From Actinomycetota bacterium (lineage in GTDB: Bacteria; Actinomycetota; Nitriliruptoria; Nitriliruptorales; JAHWKO01): DNA of 48,437 bases. The notes under the pieces were generated by a model. It saw only the letters and a program-made list of their open reading frames with translations. It was not told the origin of the DNA and did no database searches. This document shows, one piece after another, positions 34,559 to 43,965 of this stretch (position 1 is its first letter; each line of letters starts with the position of its first letter). The position numbers were made by a program, and so were the translations under genes. The DNA lies in assembly GCA_019347675.1 (NCBI GenBank), contig JAHWKW010000019.1:5237-53673 (forward strand), given 5' to 3'.

Positions 34559-35710
34559 TCACGTCCGTCTCCGCCCGCGGGGACGGTTGGCGTCGCGGCT
34601 CAGGCGGACGCCGTCGGGGCTCTCAGCGACCTCGCCAGCGACCCGCGCCCGGGTGACGACCGCCAGCAGACGCGCGACCGGGATGCCGGCGCCGGCGGCG
34701 AGCTCGTCGAGGCGGACGGGGCGCGGCCACCGCCGGGCCAGCACCGCGTGGACGTCGGGCGGCAGAACGCTGACCACCTTGTCGCCGTCGTCGGCGCTCT
34801 CCGGGGCGGACACCCCCACGGCGTCCAGCAGGTCGGCAGGCCCGGTGCACGGTGCCGCGCCCTCCGCCAGCAGCCGGTGGGGGGCGGCCGACCCGGGCGC
34901 ACGGACGTCGCCGGGGACGGCCAGGACCGCCACGCCGCGTTCCGCGGCGCACTCCGCGGTGCGCAACGATCCCGACCGCTCGCCGCCCTCGACCACCACC
35001 ACCGCGTCGACCAGGCCCGCCACAATCCGGTTCCTGGCCAAGACGTTGGCCGGACGGGGCGGGGCGTCCGGCGGGAGCTCGGACAGCAGCCACCCGCCAG
35101 CGTCCAGGATGTGGTCGAACAGTCCACCGGGGCGCGCGTGAGCTTTGGGGTAGCCGACCGCGTGGCCGGATCCCAGCACGACCGAGGTGCGGTCGGCGGC
35201 GGCGCCGTGCGCGGCGGCGTCGATCCCGATGGCACCGCCGCTGACGACCAGCACGCCAGCTGCGGCTGCGGCCGCGGCCAGCCACGCTGCCACACCGGTG
35301 CCGTACCCGCTGGCGCGGCGCGCTCCGACGATCGCCACCGCAGGCGTGTCCGGGACACCGCTCGCGGGCCCGCGCCACGCCAACAACAGGGGCCCGCCGG
35401 TGGCGGGCCAGCCGGCTGCCAGACGCCGCGGGTAGGTCGTGTCGCCGACCACCGCGGCGTGCACGCCCAGCTGCACCCACTGCCCTGCGACGGTCGCGGC
35501 CGCCGCCCGCCCGGCAGGTCCGGGGTCGGGTGCGACCGCGGCCAGCAGCGCTGAGCGCTCGTCTGTCCCGCGCTCGCCGCGCTGGACGACCTCGCGGGCG
35601 ACCGTGCGGGGATCGCCGCGGGGTCCCAGCAGCCGGGCGACCACACGGGCCAGCAGCTGCGGGTCCGTGCCGGACGCCGCGACCCGCGCGAAGGGGTCCG
35701 CGACGCTCAC
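34559..35710 (-). CDS. dprA: DNA-processing protein DprA
   Basis: A 383-residue Rossmann-fold protein that loads RecA onto incoming single-stranded DNA in transformation. AIVGARRASGYG, VVSGGAIGIDAAAHGAA, ARNRIVAGLVDAVVVVEGGE and GSLRTAECAAERGVAVLAVPG are family motifs. A C-terminal winged-helix-like region (PVRLDELAAGAGIPVARLLA) is present. GTG 35710 overlaps the comM stop by 4 bases. Whether the host is naturally competent cannot be judged; dprA is widely kept in non-competent bacteria. Confidence 0.94.
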   Translation of the reverse strand: MSVADPFARVAASGTDPQLLARVVARLLGPRGDPRTVAREVVQRGERGTDERSALLAAVAPDPGPAGRAAAATVAGQWVQLGVHAAVVGDTTYPRRLAAGWPATGGPLLLAWRGPASGVPDTPAVAIVGARRASGYGTGVAAWLAAAAAAAGVLVVSGGAIGIDAAAHGAAADRTSVVLGSGHAVGYPKAHARPGGLFDHILDAGGWLLSELPPDAPPRPANVLARNRIVAGLVDAVVVVEGGERSGSLRTAECAAERGVAVLAVPGDVRAPGSAAPHRLLAEGAAPCTGPADLLDAVGVSAPESADDGDKVVSVLPPDVHAVLARRWPRPVRLDELAAGAGIPVARLLAVVTRARVAGEVAESPDGVRLSRDANRPRGRRRT

Positions 35711-37212
35711 GCGACCGGTGGGAGCCGGTAGGCGGCGGCCTCCTCGACGTGCGCCACGTCGATCAGGTCGGCACCGTCGAGGTCGGCGATGGTGCGCGCC
35801 ACCCGCAGGCAGCGATCGAACCCGCGTGCGGTCAAGCCGAGTGCGTCGACCGCCCGCCCCAACGCGGTCAGGGCCTGGCGCCGCGAGGTGGCGCGCACAG
35901 CCCCAGACGACGCGTCGCGCGTGAGCCGACCGGCGCCCCACCGCTCCTGGGCGCGCGCACGCGCTCGGGCGACCTGGGCGGCCACCACCGCGGACGGTTC
36001 GCCGTCGGGCGGGCCGAGCAACCGGTCGCGATCGACCGGTCGGACCTCGACCGCCAGGTCGATGCGGTCCAGCAGTGGACCCGACAACCGCGAGCGGTAC
36101 CGCTCGACCTGGTCGGGGCGGCACCGGCACGGGCGGACCGCAGCACCCAGGTAACCGCACGGACAGGGGTTGGTCGCCGCGACCAGGAGGACCTTGGCCG
36201 GGTACCGCACGATTGCGCGGCTGCGCACGACCGTGATGGTGCCGTGTTCGAGCGGCTGGCGCAGCGCGTCGAGAACCCAGCGCGGGACCTCCAGCAGCTC
36301 GTCCACGAACAGCACGCCGAGGTGGGCCAGGGACACCTCGCCGGGACGTGCGATCCCGCTCCCCCCGCCGATCAGGCCCGCGACCGACGCGGTGTGGTGG
36401 GGGTCGCGGAAGGGCGGCCGCAGACACAGCGGGGCATCCGGAGGGCGCACGCCGGCGACCGAGTGCACCGCCGCGACCTCCAGCGCCTGGTCGACCGTGA
36501 GCGGCGGGAGGATCCCGGGCAGCCGCCGGGCCAGCATCGACTTGCCGCAGCCGGGGGGACCGGCCAGGAGCAGGTGGTGGCCTCCGGCCGCAGCCAGGAC
36601 CGCCGCGCGCCGCGCGACCGGCTGGCCGCGGACGTCGAGGAGGTCGGGGACCGGCTCCGCAGCCACGGGGGCAGGCTCGCCGGGTGGACGCGCTGGTCGG
36701 TCATCGCGGAGCACCGCCACCGCCTCGCGCAGGTCGGCGACGGGGATCACCCGCAGGTCGTCGACGAGGTCGGCCTCGACCGCAGCGCGGTCGGGGACGA
36801 CCAGCCGGTCACAACCGGCTCGCCGGGCGGCGACGGCCACCGGCAGGACGCCCGGGACCGGCCGGGTCCGTCCGTCGAGGCCGAGCTCGCCGTGGGCGTA
36901 GACGCCTGAGAGCGCGTCGAGCGGCACCTGGTCGGTCGCGCCCAGCACCGCCAGGGCGATCGGCAGGTCGAACCCGGCACCGGTCTTGGGGAGCGCCGCC
37001 GGGGCGAGGTTGACGACCACGCGGCCCGATGGCCAGGCGAGGTCGCTGCGCTGGACGGCGGTGCGTACCCGGTCGCCGGCCTCGCGCACGGCCGTGTCGG
37101 GGAGTCCGACCAGCCGCAGCTGTGGCAATCCCGACCCCGTGGAGCACTCGACCCTCACCGGGCGGCCCTCAAGGCCGGCCAGGGCGACCGCGCCGGCGAT
37201 CGCCAGCGCCAT
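35707..37212 (-). CDS. comM: Magnesium-chelatase-like AAA+ ATPase, ComM/YifB family
   Basis: A 501-residue protein. The N-terminal Lon-substrate-like domain (LVGLPDTAVREAGDRVRTAV) precedes the AAA+ module with Walker A GPPGCGKSML, Walker B VLFVDELLE, and sensor segment AATNPCPCG followed by a Cys cluster (CRCRPDQVERYRSRLSGPLL). ComM is a branch-migration helicase in transformation. ATG 37212 overlaps the yraN stop by one base (TGATG), and the stop overlaps dprA by 4. Confidence 0.95.
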   Translation of the reverse strand: MALAIAGAVALAGLEGRPVRVECSTGSGLPQLRLVGLPDTAVREAGDRVRTAVQRSDLAWPSGRVVVNLAPAALPKTGAGFDLPIALAVLGATDQVPLDALSGVYAHGELGLDGRTRPVPGVLPVAVAARRAGCDRLVVPDRAAVEADLVDDLRVIPVADLREAVAVLRDDRPARPPGEPAPVAAEPVPDLLDVRGQPVARRAAVLAAAGGHHLLLAGPPGCGKSMLARRLPGILPPLTVDQALEVAAVHSVAGVRPPDAPLCLRPPFRDPHHTASVAGLIGGGSGIARPGEVSLAHLGVLFVDELLEVPRWVLDALRQPLEHGTITVVRSRAIVRYPAKVLLVAATNPCPCGYLGAAVRPCRCRPDQVERYRSRLSGPLLDRIDLAVEVRPVDRDRLLGPPDGEPSAVVAAQVARARARAQERWGAGRLTRDASSGAVRATSRRQALTALGRAVDALGLTARGFDRCLRVARTIADLDGADLIDVAHVEEAAAYRLPPVA

Positions 37213-37586
37213 CAGAACGCCGCCGGCACGTGCACGACGGCGGGCGCCTGCCCGGCTCGTGTGACGACGCCGATCACGTCGAAGCGCACCACCCACCGCC
37301 CGGCTCCTGCGTGTTGCAGGTAGGCGGTCGCCAGCGCCCGGACCCGGGCTTGCTTGCGCCACGTCACCGCCTCGAGCGGACCCCCGAAACGTTCCCCGCG
37401 GCGGGTCTTGACCTCGACGAAACACAGCACGTCAGCGCGGACGGCGACGATGTCGACCTCCCCGCGCAGCTGGGCGCCGTGCGGCCTCCAGTTCCGGGCC
37501 ACGATGCGGTAGCCGCGTTCACGCAGGTACGCGGCGGCGAGGTCCTCACCGGCCGTGCCCAGCCGCTGGTTGGGACGTTGGCGCAT
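37212..37586 (-). CDS. yraN: YraN family (UPF0102) endonuclease-like protein
   Basis: A 124-residue small protein with a restriction-endonuclease-like fold. The conserved core is GTAGEDLAAAYLRERGYRIV, RNWR, GEVDIVA and CFVEVKTR, carrying the D...ExK metal-binding set. ATG 37586 is used. It leads the yraN-comM-dprA group and is divergent from the propeller gene. Its cellular role is not settled. Confidence 0.93.
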   Translation of the reverse strand: MRQRPNQRLGTAGEDLAAAYLRERGYRIVARNWRPHGAQLRGEVDIVAVRADVLCFVEVKTRRGERFGGPLEAVTWRKQARVRALATAYLQHAGAGRWVVRFDVIGVVTRAGQAPAVVHVPAAF

Positions 37587-37730
37587 GCGGCGACGCTACG
37601 GGCCACCGCGTCACCGGGGACGGGGAGCCGCGTTGTGACTGGGGACAACCTGCGGATGCCTGACCGCCTCGGCTTCCCTCCTGGCGCACCGAGACGGCAA
37701 TATGGGGCACCACGACGAGGGGATCACGCC

Positions 37731-39452
37731 TTGCGGCCGCACGCTCATCACGCCAGACCCGCGGTGTGGCGCATGGCCATGGCCGGCGTGGCCGTCGCGT
37801 GCGTCGGGGCGCTGTCGATCCCGGCAGCCGGGACGGAGGCGGCCGAGCGCGTCGGCGATCCAACCGCTGGTTCGGCGTCGCTGTCGGCCGACGCCGCGAC
37901 CGTCGTGTTCACCACCGCTGCGGGGGTCCACGCCGTCGATCGCCCCGGCGGGAGCGTGGAGCGCGTCGACGTGTCCGACTCCGGTGCGCCAGCCAACGGC
38001 GAGCCGACACGCGACGCCGCCGGGCCGGTGTCGTCCGCCGACGGAGGGATCGTGGCGTTCAGCTCCCACGCCAGCAACCTGGTCGCGGGTGACACCAACG
38101 GCGTCGCCGATGCGTTCGTCCGCGATCGTCGAGCGGGACTGACGGTGCGGGTCTCCGTCGGTCGCGGCGGCATCGAGCCGAGATGCGCGCTCGGCGTGAC
38201 CTGCAACGGCAGCGTGGTCGGCGACATCTCCGCCGACGGCCGCTTCGTCGCGTTCACGTCCGATCTGGGCGACCTGGTCGACGGCGACGCCAACGGCCTC
38301 GACGACGTGTTCGTCCACGATCGTCAGACGGGTGCCACCGAGCTGATCTCGGTCTCGGCGCACGGCATCGCCGGCGACCTCGACAGCCGCGCACCGGCGA
38401 TCTCGGCGGATGGCCGCTTCGTGGCCTTCAGCTCGAACGCGACCAACCTGGTCGCCGGCGCTCCGACCTGCGTCGGACGCAACCTCTACGTCCGTGACCG
38501 TGCCACGGCGACCACGACCACCGCGATCCCCGGCCGCTGCGCGGACGTCCGTGGCGGTGTGGCGATGTCCGCCGACGGCCGGCGCGTCGCGTTCGCGTCG
38601 CCTGCCTCGGACCTCGTCGACGGTGACCACAACGGTGCCGTCGACGTGTTCGTCCGCGACGTTGCCGCCGGCCGGACGGTGCTGGTCTCGCGTGCCGCGG
38701 ACGCGACTCCGGGCGACGGCGACAGCGGCCATGGCGAACCGGCTCTGTCCCCCGACGGTCGCTACGTCGCGTTCGCCTCCCGTGCGACCAACCTGGTGGA
38801 CGGCGACCGCAACGGCGCCCTGGACGTGTTCGTCCACGACCTCGACGGCAGCCGGACGGTGCGCACGTCGCTCGCCCCGGGCGGCCGCGAGCGCAGCGGC
38901 GGGGCGAGCGTGTACGCAGGCGCGCTGTCGCACGCTGGCCGCGTGATCGCGTTCGGGCTGGCCGGGACCGATGCCGCCGACGACGCGACCTTCGGTCCCG
39001 GCGTGATCGTGCGTGCCGTGCGGTGGGACACGGGCGCGAACGGACCCGCGGCCGGCGCTGCGGGGACCGTCGCGGGCCACCAGGCAGGCGAGCAGGTGCG
39101 GAGCCACACGCCGCCGGCGTTGCGTGGGCCGGCCCCGCCCGTGCCGCCGATCCGCCGCCCCGGGGATGCGGTCGCCGGGGGGCCACCGGCGGCGAAGGGG
39201 TCATCGGCACGGGCGCCGGCTCCCCAAGACACCACCTTCGGCGACCTGCCGCTCCCCCCGCCTGTGACCGTGACCGAGAGCGAGGCCGCGCTGGAACAGG
39301 TGGCGCTGGAAGGCGACGATCCGGAGCGTTGGTGGGTGCCCTACCTCGCCGGGTCGGTCCTGGTCCTCACGGCCGGGGCGCTGCTGCCGCTGGTGCGCCC
39401 GGCGCGGGTCAGCCGAGGAGGCCGGCCCCCCAAGCGACCAGGCCGACGATGA
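37731..39452 (+). CDS. Surface TolB-like beta-propeller protein with C-terminal membrane anchor
   Basis: About 570 residues on the plus strand. A hydrophobic signal segment (MAMAGVAVACVGALSIPAAG) is followed by six TolB/WD40-type (PD40) blades of the form SADGRFVAFTSDLGDLVDGD, then DVFVHDRQTG. A Pro/Ala-rich linker and a single helix (YLAGSVLVLTAGALLPLV) with a basic tail come last, so the propeller should be outside and the C-terminus in the cytosol. The start is uncertain: TTG 37731 has the best ribosome binding site (GAGGGG); GTG 37764, ATG 37773 or GTG 37635 (after GGGGAG) are alternatives. The 144-base gap to yraN is a divergent promoter region. The ligand is unknown. Confidence 0.82.
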   Translation: MRPHAHHARPAVWRMAMAGVAVACVGALSIPAAGTEAAERVGDPTAGSASLSADAATVVFTTAAGVHAVDRPGGSVERVDVSDSGAPANGEPTRDAAGPVSSADGGIVAFSSHASNLVAGDTNGVADAFVRDRRAGLTVRVSVGRGGIEPRCALGVTCNGSVVGDISADGRFVAFTSDLGDLVDGDANGLDDVFVHDRQTGATELISVSAHGIAGDLDSRAPAISADGRFVAFSSNATNLVAGAPTCVGRNLYVRDRATATTTTAIPGRCADVRGGVAMSADGRRVAFASPASDLVDGDHNGAVDVFVRDVAAGRTVLVSRAADATPGDGDSGHGEPALSPDGRYVAFASRATNLVDGDRNGALDVFVHDLDGSRTVRTSLAPGGRERSGGASVYAGALSHAGRVIAFGLAGTDAADDATFGPGVIVRAVRWDTGANGPAAGAAGTVAGHQAGEQVRSHTPPALRGPAPPVPPIRRPGDAVAGGPPAAKGSSARAPAPQDTTFGDLPLPPPVTVTESEAALEQVALEGDDPERWWVPYLAGSVLVLTAGALLPLVRPARVSRGGRPPKRPGRR

Positions 39453-39528
39453 TCAGCGTGCCGATGACGAGCAGCGCGATGTCGGCTGCTCTACCGTCGC
39501 GGTAGCGCCGGGTGGCGTTGAAACCCAT
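39409..39528 (-). CDS. 39-residue single-pass membrane protein
   Basis: A very small gene: a basic N-terminus (MGFNATRRYRDGRA) then one hydrophobic helix (LLVIGTLIIVGLVAWGAGLL). ATG 39528 is preceded by GGAGG with a 4-base spacer, 11 bases after the DUF2469 stop, so it is probably the last gene of that operon. Its last 44 bases overlap the end of the propeller gene on the opposite strand. Function unknown. Confidence 0.7.
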   Translation of the reverse strand: MGFNATRRYRDGRAADIALLVIGTLIIVGLVAWGAGLLG

Positions 39529-39539
39529 CGGGCCTCCGC

Positions 39540-39860
39540 TCAGCCGATGAACGGTGGGGCGTCGTCCTGGTCGTCGTGCGCGAGTTCCTCGACGTTGACG
39601 TCGCGGAAGGTCAGCACCCGGACGTCCTTGAGGAACCGCGCCGGACGGTACATGTCCCACACCCACGCGTCGCGGATCGACACCTCGAAGTACAGGTCCC
39701 CGCCGGGTCCGTCGTTACGGGGCTCCACCGACACCTCGTTCGCGAGGTAGAACCGCCGCTCGGTCTCCACGACGTAGCGGAACATCCGCACGACGTCGCG
39801 GTACTCACGGTAGAGCGCAAGCTCGAGGTCGTTCTCGTAGGCGTCCAGGTCGTCGGTCAC
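39540..39860 (-). CDS. DUF2469 family protein
   Basis: A 106-residue actinobacterial protein of unknown function. The pattern LDAYENDLELALYREYRDVV, FRYVVETERRFYLANEV and FEVSIRDAWVWDMYRPARFL is typical for DUF2469, which follows rnhB in many actinobacteria. GTG 39860 is the start; there is no signal peptide. It lies 31 bases after rnhB. Confidence 0.93.
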   Translation of the reverse strand: MTDDLDAYENDLELALYREYRDVVRMFRYVVETERRFYLANEVSVEPRNDGPGGDLYFEVSIRDAWVWDMYRPARFLKDVRVLTFRDVNVEELAHDDQDDAPPFIG

Positions 39861-39891
39861 CGACGCTCCGTCCGGTCACGGTCTGGCAGGT

Positions 39892-40566
39892 TCATCGCTG
39901 TCCGGGTCCTGAAACGTCGGCCGGGTCGAGGCCGTCCATGGTAGGTCCCCCGTGCGCCGCCGCCACCGGCGCGAAGCAGCGCCGGTGGAACCCGCACGCA
40001 CCCAGGCTGGCGAGGGCGGCCAGGTGCTCTGGGGAGCGGTAACCCTTGTGGCTGGCGAAGCCGTACCCCGGGTAGCGCTGCTCGGCGCGAACCATGATCC
40101 GGTCGCGCGTGACCTTGGCCACGATCGAGGCGGCCGCAACCGACGTGCAGACCTGGTCGCCTTTGACCACGCGCAGCGCCGGGACCGGCATCCGCGTCAA
40201 CGTGAAACCGTCCACCAGGACGTAGTCGGGGGTCGGCGCCAGCTTGTTGAGTGCCGCTCGCAGCGCAGCGAGGTTGGCCCGTTGCAGCCCGATGTCGTCC
40301 AGCCGGGTGTGGCTCACCCGGAAGACCCCGACCGCGAGGGCTCCCGCCACGATCTCGTCGTACAGCCGCTCACGGTCGGTCGGTGCGACCAGCTTGGAGT
40401 CGTTGAGGCCGTCGGGCGCCCAGCCGGGCGGGAGCATCACCGCGGCCGCCACCAGCGGCCCGGCCAGCGCCCCACGCCCCGCCTCGTCGGCGCCGGCGAC
40501 GTGGCGGAAGCCCTGCGCGTGCAGCACCTGTTCGTACGCGCCGGTGGGGCCAGCGTCCACGGCCAT
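39892..40566 (-). CDS. rnhB: Ribonuclease HII
   Basis: A 224-residue enzyme that nicks RNA in RNA-DNA hybrids and removes single ribonucleotides. GADEAGRGALAGPLVAAAV holds the first two acidic ligands (Asp27, Glu28), and VDGF and AAASIVAKVTRDR supply the others. ATG 40566 overlaps the lepB stop by one base (TGATG); GTG 40581 is an alternative giving 229 residues. The lepB-rnhB pairing is common. Confidence 0.95.
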   Translation of the reverse strand: MAVDAGPTGAYEQVLHAQGFRHVAGADEAGRGALAGPLVAAAVMLPPGWAPDGLNDSKLVAPTDRERLYDEIVAGALAVGVFRVSHTRLDDIGLQRANLAALRAALNKLAPTPDYVLVDGFTLTRMPVPALRVVKGDQVCTSVAAASIVAKVTRDRIMVRAEQRYPGYGFASHKGYRSPEHLAALASLGACGFHRRCFAPVAAAHGGPTMDGLDPADVSGPGQR

Positions 40567-41363
40567 CAGGAGGTCGAACACGGCCCGACGGTGACGGGTT
40601 CGGCCACCTGCGGCGCGGATCGCGACGCGGGCGGGACGTCCGGGTACCGCGGCGACCGTAGGAACCGGACCCGGTCGGGCGGCCAGATCACCGTGAAGGC
40701 CTTCCCCACCACCGCGTCACGGTCGACGAACCCCAGCGTGGCGTAGCGCGAGTCAGACGAGTTCGGCCGGTTGTCGCCGAGGAAGAACAGCTTTCCCTCC
40801 GGCACGATGATCGGCTCGCAGGAACGTGGGTCGTCCACCGCGTACGGTTCGGGCAGCAACACGCCGTTCACGGCCACCCGACCGTCGTCGATGCGGATCT
40901 CGTCGCCGGGGAGACCGATCACCCGCTTGACGTAGTCACGTGCGTTGGCAGGGGCGAGCCCGATCAGCTGCCCGATCCCACGCACGACCGTCGACCCCGG
41001 GCCGCGATCCTCGGTGGGGACGGTGAACTGGTGCCCCTCGAAGACGACGATCTCGCCGTGTTGCGGGTCGCGGAGGCGGTAGGTGACCTTGTCGACGAGG
41101 ATGCGGTCGTCGACCAGGAGGGTCGGCTCCATGGAACTCGACGGGATGTAGAAGACCTGGACCACGAACGTGCGCAGCATGAACGCCAGCAGGAACGCGA
41201 CCAGCACCAGGACGGGCAGTTCGCGCATGAACGACGCGACGCTGTCGTCGCGACGGCGGCGCCGTGGGGACCTCTGACTGCTCCATTCGGCGGTCGGATC
41301 GTCGGAAGCCTCTCGCTGAACGGGAGCCGCATCCACAGGTCCGCGCGGCTCGGGGCCGTTCAC
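40566..41363 (-). CDS. lepB: Signal peptidase I
   Basis: A 265-residue membrane serine protease that removes Sec and Tat signal peptides. A cytosolic basic N-terminus (SPRRRRRDD) precedes one membrane helix (residues 48-70). Catalytic Ser77 lies in IPSSSMEPTL and Lys146 in DYVKRVIGLPGDE; the box-E motif GDNRPNSSDSR is present. GTG 41363 is used. It is 34 bases after rplS. Confidence 0.95.
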   Translation of the reverse strand: MNGPEPRGPVDAAPVQREASDDPTAEWSSQRSPRRRRRDDSVASFMRELPVLVLVAFLLAFMLRTFVVQVFYIPSSSMEPTLLVDDRILVDKVTYRLRDPQHGEIVVFEGHQFTVPTEDRGPGSTVVRGIGQLIGLAPANARDYVKRVIGLPGDEIRIDDGRVAVNGVLLPEPYAVDDPRSCEPIIVPEGKLFFLGDNRPNSSDSRYATLGFVDRDAVVGKAFTVIWPPDRVRFLRSPRYPDVPPASRSAPQVAEPVTVGPCSTS

Positions 41364-41397
41364 GCCGGCGGCCGCCGCGCGGTCTGTCGCCGGTGGC

Positions 41398-41763
41398 TCA
41401 TCGGGCCGGCTCGCGCTTCTCCTTGATCCGGGCCTTCTTCCCGGTCCGCTCCCGCAGGTAGTACAGCTTCGCGCGGCGGACCTTCCCGCGGCGGGTGACC
41501 TCGACCTGGTCGATGATCGGGCTGTGTACCGGGAAGGTGCGCTCCACGCCGACCCCGAACGAGACCTTGCGGACGGTGAACGTCTCGCGGACGCCGCCGC
41601 CCTGGCGGCGCAGGACCACGCCCTCGAAGACCTGGATCCGTGACCGGTTGCCCTCCACGACCCGGACGTGGACCCGGACGGTGTCGCCGGGGCGGAAGTC
41701 GGGAAGATCGTCGCGCAGATGTTGTCGTTCGACCACGTCGACCTTGTTCATCGTGGCATCCAT
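41398..41763 (-). CDS. rplS: 50S ribosomal protein L19
   Basis: A 121-residue protein at the 30S-50S interface. [40 protein letters not shown] and [20 protein letters not shown] are diagnostic. ATG 41751 ([10 protein letters not shown]) is as likely a start as ATG 41763. It lies 84 bases after trmD. Confidence 0.96.
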   Translation of the reverse strand: MDATMNKVDVVERQHLRDDLPDFRPGDTVRVHVRVVEGNRSRIQVFEGVVLRRQGGGVRETFTVRKVSFGVGVERTFPVHSPIIDQVEVTRRGKVRRAKLYYLRERTGKKARIKEKREPAR

Positions 41764-41811
41764 CGGTCGGGTCGGAGGCGGGGGCGTTCGGCAGGCTACC
41801 CGACGTGCGGG

Positions 41812-41830
41812 GACGCGCGGCCGGCGCGTC
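41812..41830. repeat. Inverted repeat in the trmD-rplS spacer
   Basis: Arms GACGCGC and GCGCGTC (7 bp) with a 5-base loop sit midway between the trmD stop and the rplS start. Attenuation or processing is possible; no U-tract is seen. Confidence 0.4.
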
Positions 41831-41847
41831 TGGGGGGCGACCGACAG

Positions 41848-42612
41848 CTAGCCCTGCTCTCCGTCTTCGTCGCTGGGTGCGGGTTCGCCCCCGGCAGCCA
41901 GCCACCGACGGTACAGGTCGGGGCGCCGCTGTCTGGTCAGCCCCAGCGCCTGCTCGCGACGCCACCGCGCCACGGCACCGTGGTCACCCGAGCGCAGCAC
42001 GTCGGGGACGGCCAGGCCCCGCACCCACGGTGGACGGGTGTAGTGCGGGTACTCGAGGAGGCCTGCGCTGAACGACTCCTCCTCGATCGACGTGAGGTTG
42101 CCGATGACGCCGGGGACTAGGCGGCTGACCGCCTCGACCAGTACGACCGCGGCGGCCTCGCCGCCGGCCAGGACGTAGTCGCCGATCGAGACCTCGTCGG
42201 TGGCGACCGCGTCGTGGACGCGCTCGTCGATGCCCTCGTACCGCCCGCAGCACACGACCAGCCGTGGTTCGGTGGCGAGCTCGGCGACCAGCGGTTGGGT
42301 CAGGGGCGTCCCGCGGGGCGTCAGCAGCACGGTGCGTGGCCGCCGGCCCGCGACGCGGTATGTCGGGCCGTCCACGTCGAGGTTCCACACCTCCTCGGCC
42401 GCGTCGAACCAGACGTCGGCGCGCATGACCATCCCCGCCCCGCCGCCGTAGGGCGCGTCGTCCACGATGTGGTGCTTCCCAATCCCCCACCTGCGCAGGT
42501 CGTGGACCCGCAGGTCCACCAACCCCGCCTCGAATGCCTTGCCCAGGAGGGAGGTGGTGAACGGGCCGGCGAAGAACTCCGGGAAGATCGACAGCACGTC
42601 GATCCGCATCAC
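41848..42612 (-). CDS. trmD: tRNA (guanine37-N1)-methyltransferase
   Basis: A 254-residue SPOUT methyltransferase with a deep-knot SAM site, preventing +1 frameshifting. [37 protein letters not shown] and [13 protein letters not shown] are all present. GTG 42612 or the adjoining ATG 42609 is the start; either overlaps the rimM stop. The acidic tail (PSDEDGEQG) is short. Confidence 0.96.
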   Translation of the reverse strand: MMRIDVLSIFPEFFAGPFTTSLLGKAFEAGLVDLRVHDLRRWGIGKHHIVDDAPYGGGAGMVMRADVWFDAAEEVWNLDVDGPTYRVAGRRPRTVLLTPRGTPLTQPLVAELATEPRLVVCCGRYEGIDERVHDAVATDEVSIGDYVLAGGEAAAVVLVEAVSRLVPGVIGNLTSIEEESFSAGLLEYPHYTRPPWVRGLAVPDVLRSGDHGAVARWRREQALGLTRQRRPDLYRRWLAAGGEPAPSDEDGEQG

Positions 42613-43145
42613 GCCTCCCCGGCCTCGTCGAGGAGGCCAGGCGGCGGGGAGGTCACGACCAGGCGTTCGGTTCCGTCCGGGCCCTCGTCGATGCCGACGT
42701 AGTCCTCGACGGCCGGCAGCAGCCAGGTGGAGTCGTCGTGGCGGCGGACCTCCAGCAGGTCGTACTGCGCCGCAGCGGGGAGCTCGATCAGCGCGTCGAC
42801 GGTGCCGAGGTCGCGACCGCGGTCGTCGACGACCGCCATCCCGACCAGCTCCGACGCGAGGTAGGTGTCCTCCTCGGGCTCCCCGTCCCGATCGGCCTCC
42901 AGCACCGTGCCGCGGAGAGCCTCGGCGGCCGAACGGTCAGCGACGTCCTCGAAGGTGACCAACATTCGTCCCTGGTGGGGACGGGAACGCACCACCGTGA
43001 AGGTCCGGCCGGCGCCGTGGAGCCGTTCGCCGGCTCGCAGCCGCTCCGGACGGTCGGTCAGGAGCGCAACGACGACCTCGCCGCGGATGCCGTGGGGCTT
43101 GACGATCCGCCCTACTTCGATGCGTTCGGATGGCTGACCCGGCAC
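42609..43145 (-). CDS. rimM: Ribosome maturation factor RimM
   Basis: A 178-residue 16S processing factor that binds S19. It has the N-terminal beta-barrel ([20 protein letters not shown]) and the PRC-barrel half ([20 protein letters not shown], then [16 protein letters not shown]). GTG 43145 begins 3 bases after the khpA stop; no strong ribosome binding site is visible, so translation may be coupled. Confidence 0.94.
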   Translation of the reverse strand: MPGQPSERIEVGRIVKPHGIRGEVVVALLTDRPERLRAGERLHGAGRTFTVVRSRPHQGRMLVTFEDVADRSAAEALRGTVLEADRDGEPEEDTYLASELVGMAVVDDRGRDLGTVDALIELPAAAQYDLLEVRRHDDSTWLLPAVEDYVGIDEGPDGTERLVVTSPPPGLLDEAGEA

Positions 43146-43147
43146 TC

Positions 43148-43387
43148 TCAGTCGATGATCTCGACGTTGACGTTGGTGTCGCCCTCGGTTGCGGCCTTGC
43201 ATACCGTCCGCAGCGCCTTGGCGGTGCGACCTCGCTTGCCGATCACCTTCCCGACGTCGTCGGGGTGGACCCGCAGCTCGAGCGTGACGTTGCGGCCGCG
43301 GCCGTCCTCGACGGGCGTGACCGACACGTCATCGGGGTGGTCGACCAGCTGTTCGGCGACGAACTGCAGCAGACGTTCAGCGCTCAC
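43148..43387 (-). CDS. khpA: KH-domain RNA-binding protein KhpA
   Basis: A 79-residue single KH domain with the GxxG loop in [16 protein letters not shown]. KhpA pairs with KhpB in several Gram-positive bacteria to bind many RNAs and affect cell division. GTG 43387 overlaps the rpsP stop by 4 bases. The rpsP-khpA-rimM-trmD order is standard. Confidence 0.95.
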   Translation of the reverse strand: MSAERLLQFVAEQLVDHPDDVSVTPVEDGRGRNVTLELRVHPDDVGKVIGKRGRTAKALRTVCKAATEGDTNVNVEIID

Positions 43388-43965
43388 GCCTCCTCCTCCG
43401 TCTCGCCGGGGGTGGTGCCAGGCGAGCCGCCACCGCCGCCCCCGACCGAGGCGGCGCGCTCGTCGCCCTCACCGGGTCCGCCTTCGGTCTCGCCGCGGAC
43501 CGCCTCGGTCTCGGCGACCGGTGCCGCGGTGGCGTCCTCGGGGACGCCGGGCGCGGCTTCGACCTCCTCGGGCGCCGCAGCGGCCTGCCGGGCGGGGGCG
43601 TCGCCGCCGCCGGTGACCTGCGACTGATCCGCGGTGCGGGCCGCCTGATCGCGCGCCTGGTCGGACGTGCGCACCGGTGTCTGGGTGCGGACGCGCTCGG
43701 ACGCTCCGCCGGGCTTGAACGTCTCCCACACTCCGGCGATGCGCAGCAGGTTCTCGACCGGGTTGGTGGGTTGCGCGCCGTGGCGCAGCCAGTGCAGTGC
43801 CCGCTCGTGGTCGATCTCGACCACCGACGGGTTGGCGGTCGGGTTGTAGTGGCCGATGATCTCGATGAACCGTCCGTCGCGGGGAGAGCGGCTGTCGGCC
43901 GCCACCACCCGGAAGTAGGCGTTCTTTTTCCCACCCTCGCGACGCAGGCGGAGTTTGACAGCCAT
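43384..43965 (-). CDS. rpsP: 30S ribosomal protein S16 with long acidic C-terminal extension
   Basis: A 193-residue S16. The core (residues 1-85) contains [40 protein letters not shown] and [17 protein letters not shown]. The last 105 or so residues are Glu/Ala/Pro/Gly-rich and acidic, ending ETEEEA; typical S16 is 80-150 residues. ATG 43965 has AGGA 8 bases upstream; ATG 43983 would add six residues. It opens the rpsP-khpA-rimM-trmD-rplS-lepB-rnhB series. Confidence 0.95.
   Translation of the reverse strand: MAVKLRLRREGGKKNAYFRVVAADSRSPRDGRFIEIIGHYNPTANPSVVEIDHERALHWLRHGAQPTNPVENLLRIAGVWETFKPGGASERVRTQTPVRTSDQARDQAARTADQSQVTGGGDAPARQAAAAPEEVEAAPGVPEDATAAPVAETEAVRGETEGGPGEGDERAASVGGGGGGSPGTTPGETEEEA

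Noticed and set aside
37029-37730. Upstream extension of the propeller gene by over 200 residues
   Set aside because: This part of the frame is antisense to yraN and comM and Arg/Pro-rich; it places the signal segment deep inside the protein.
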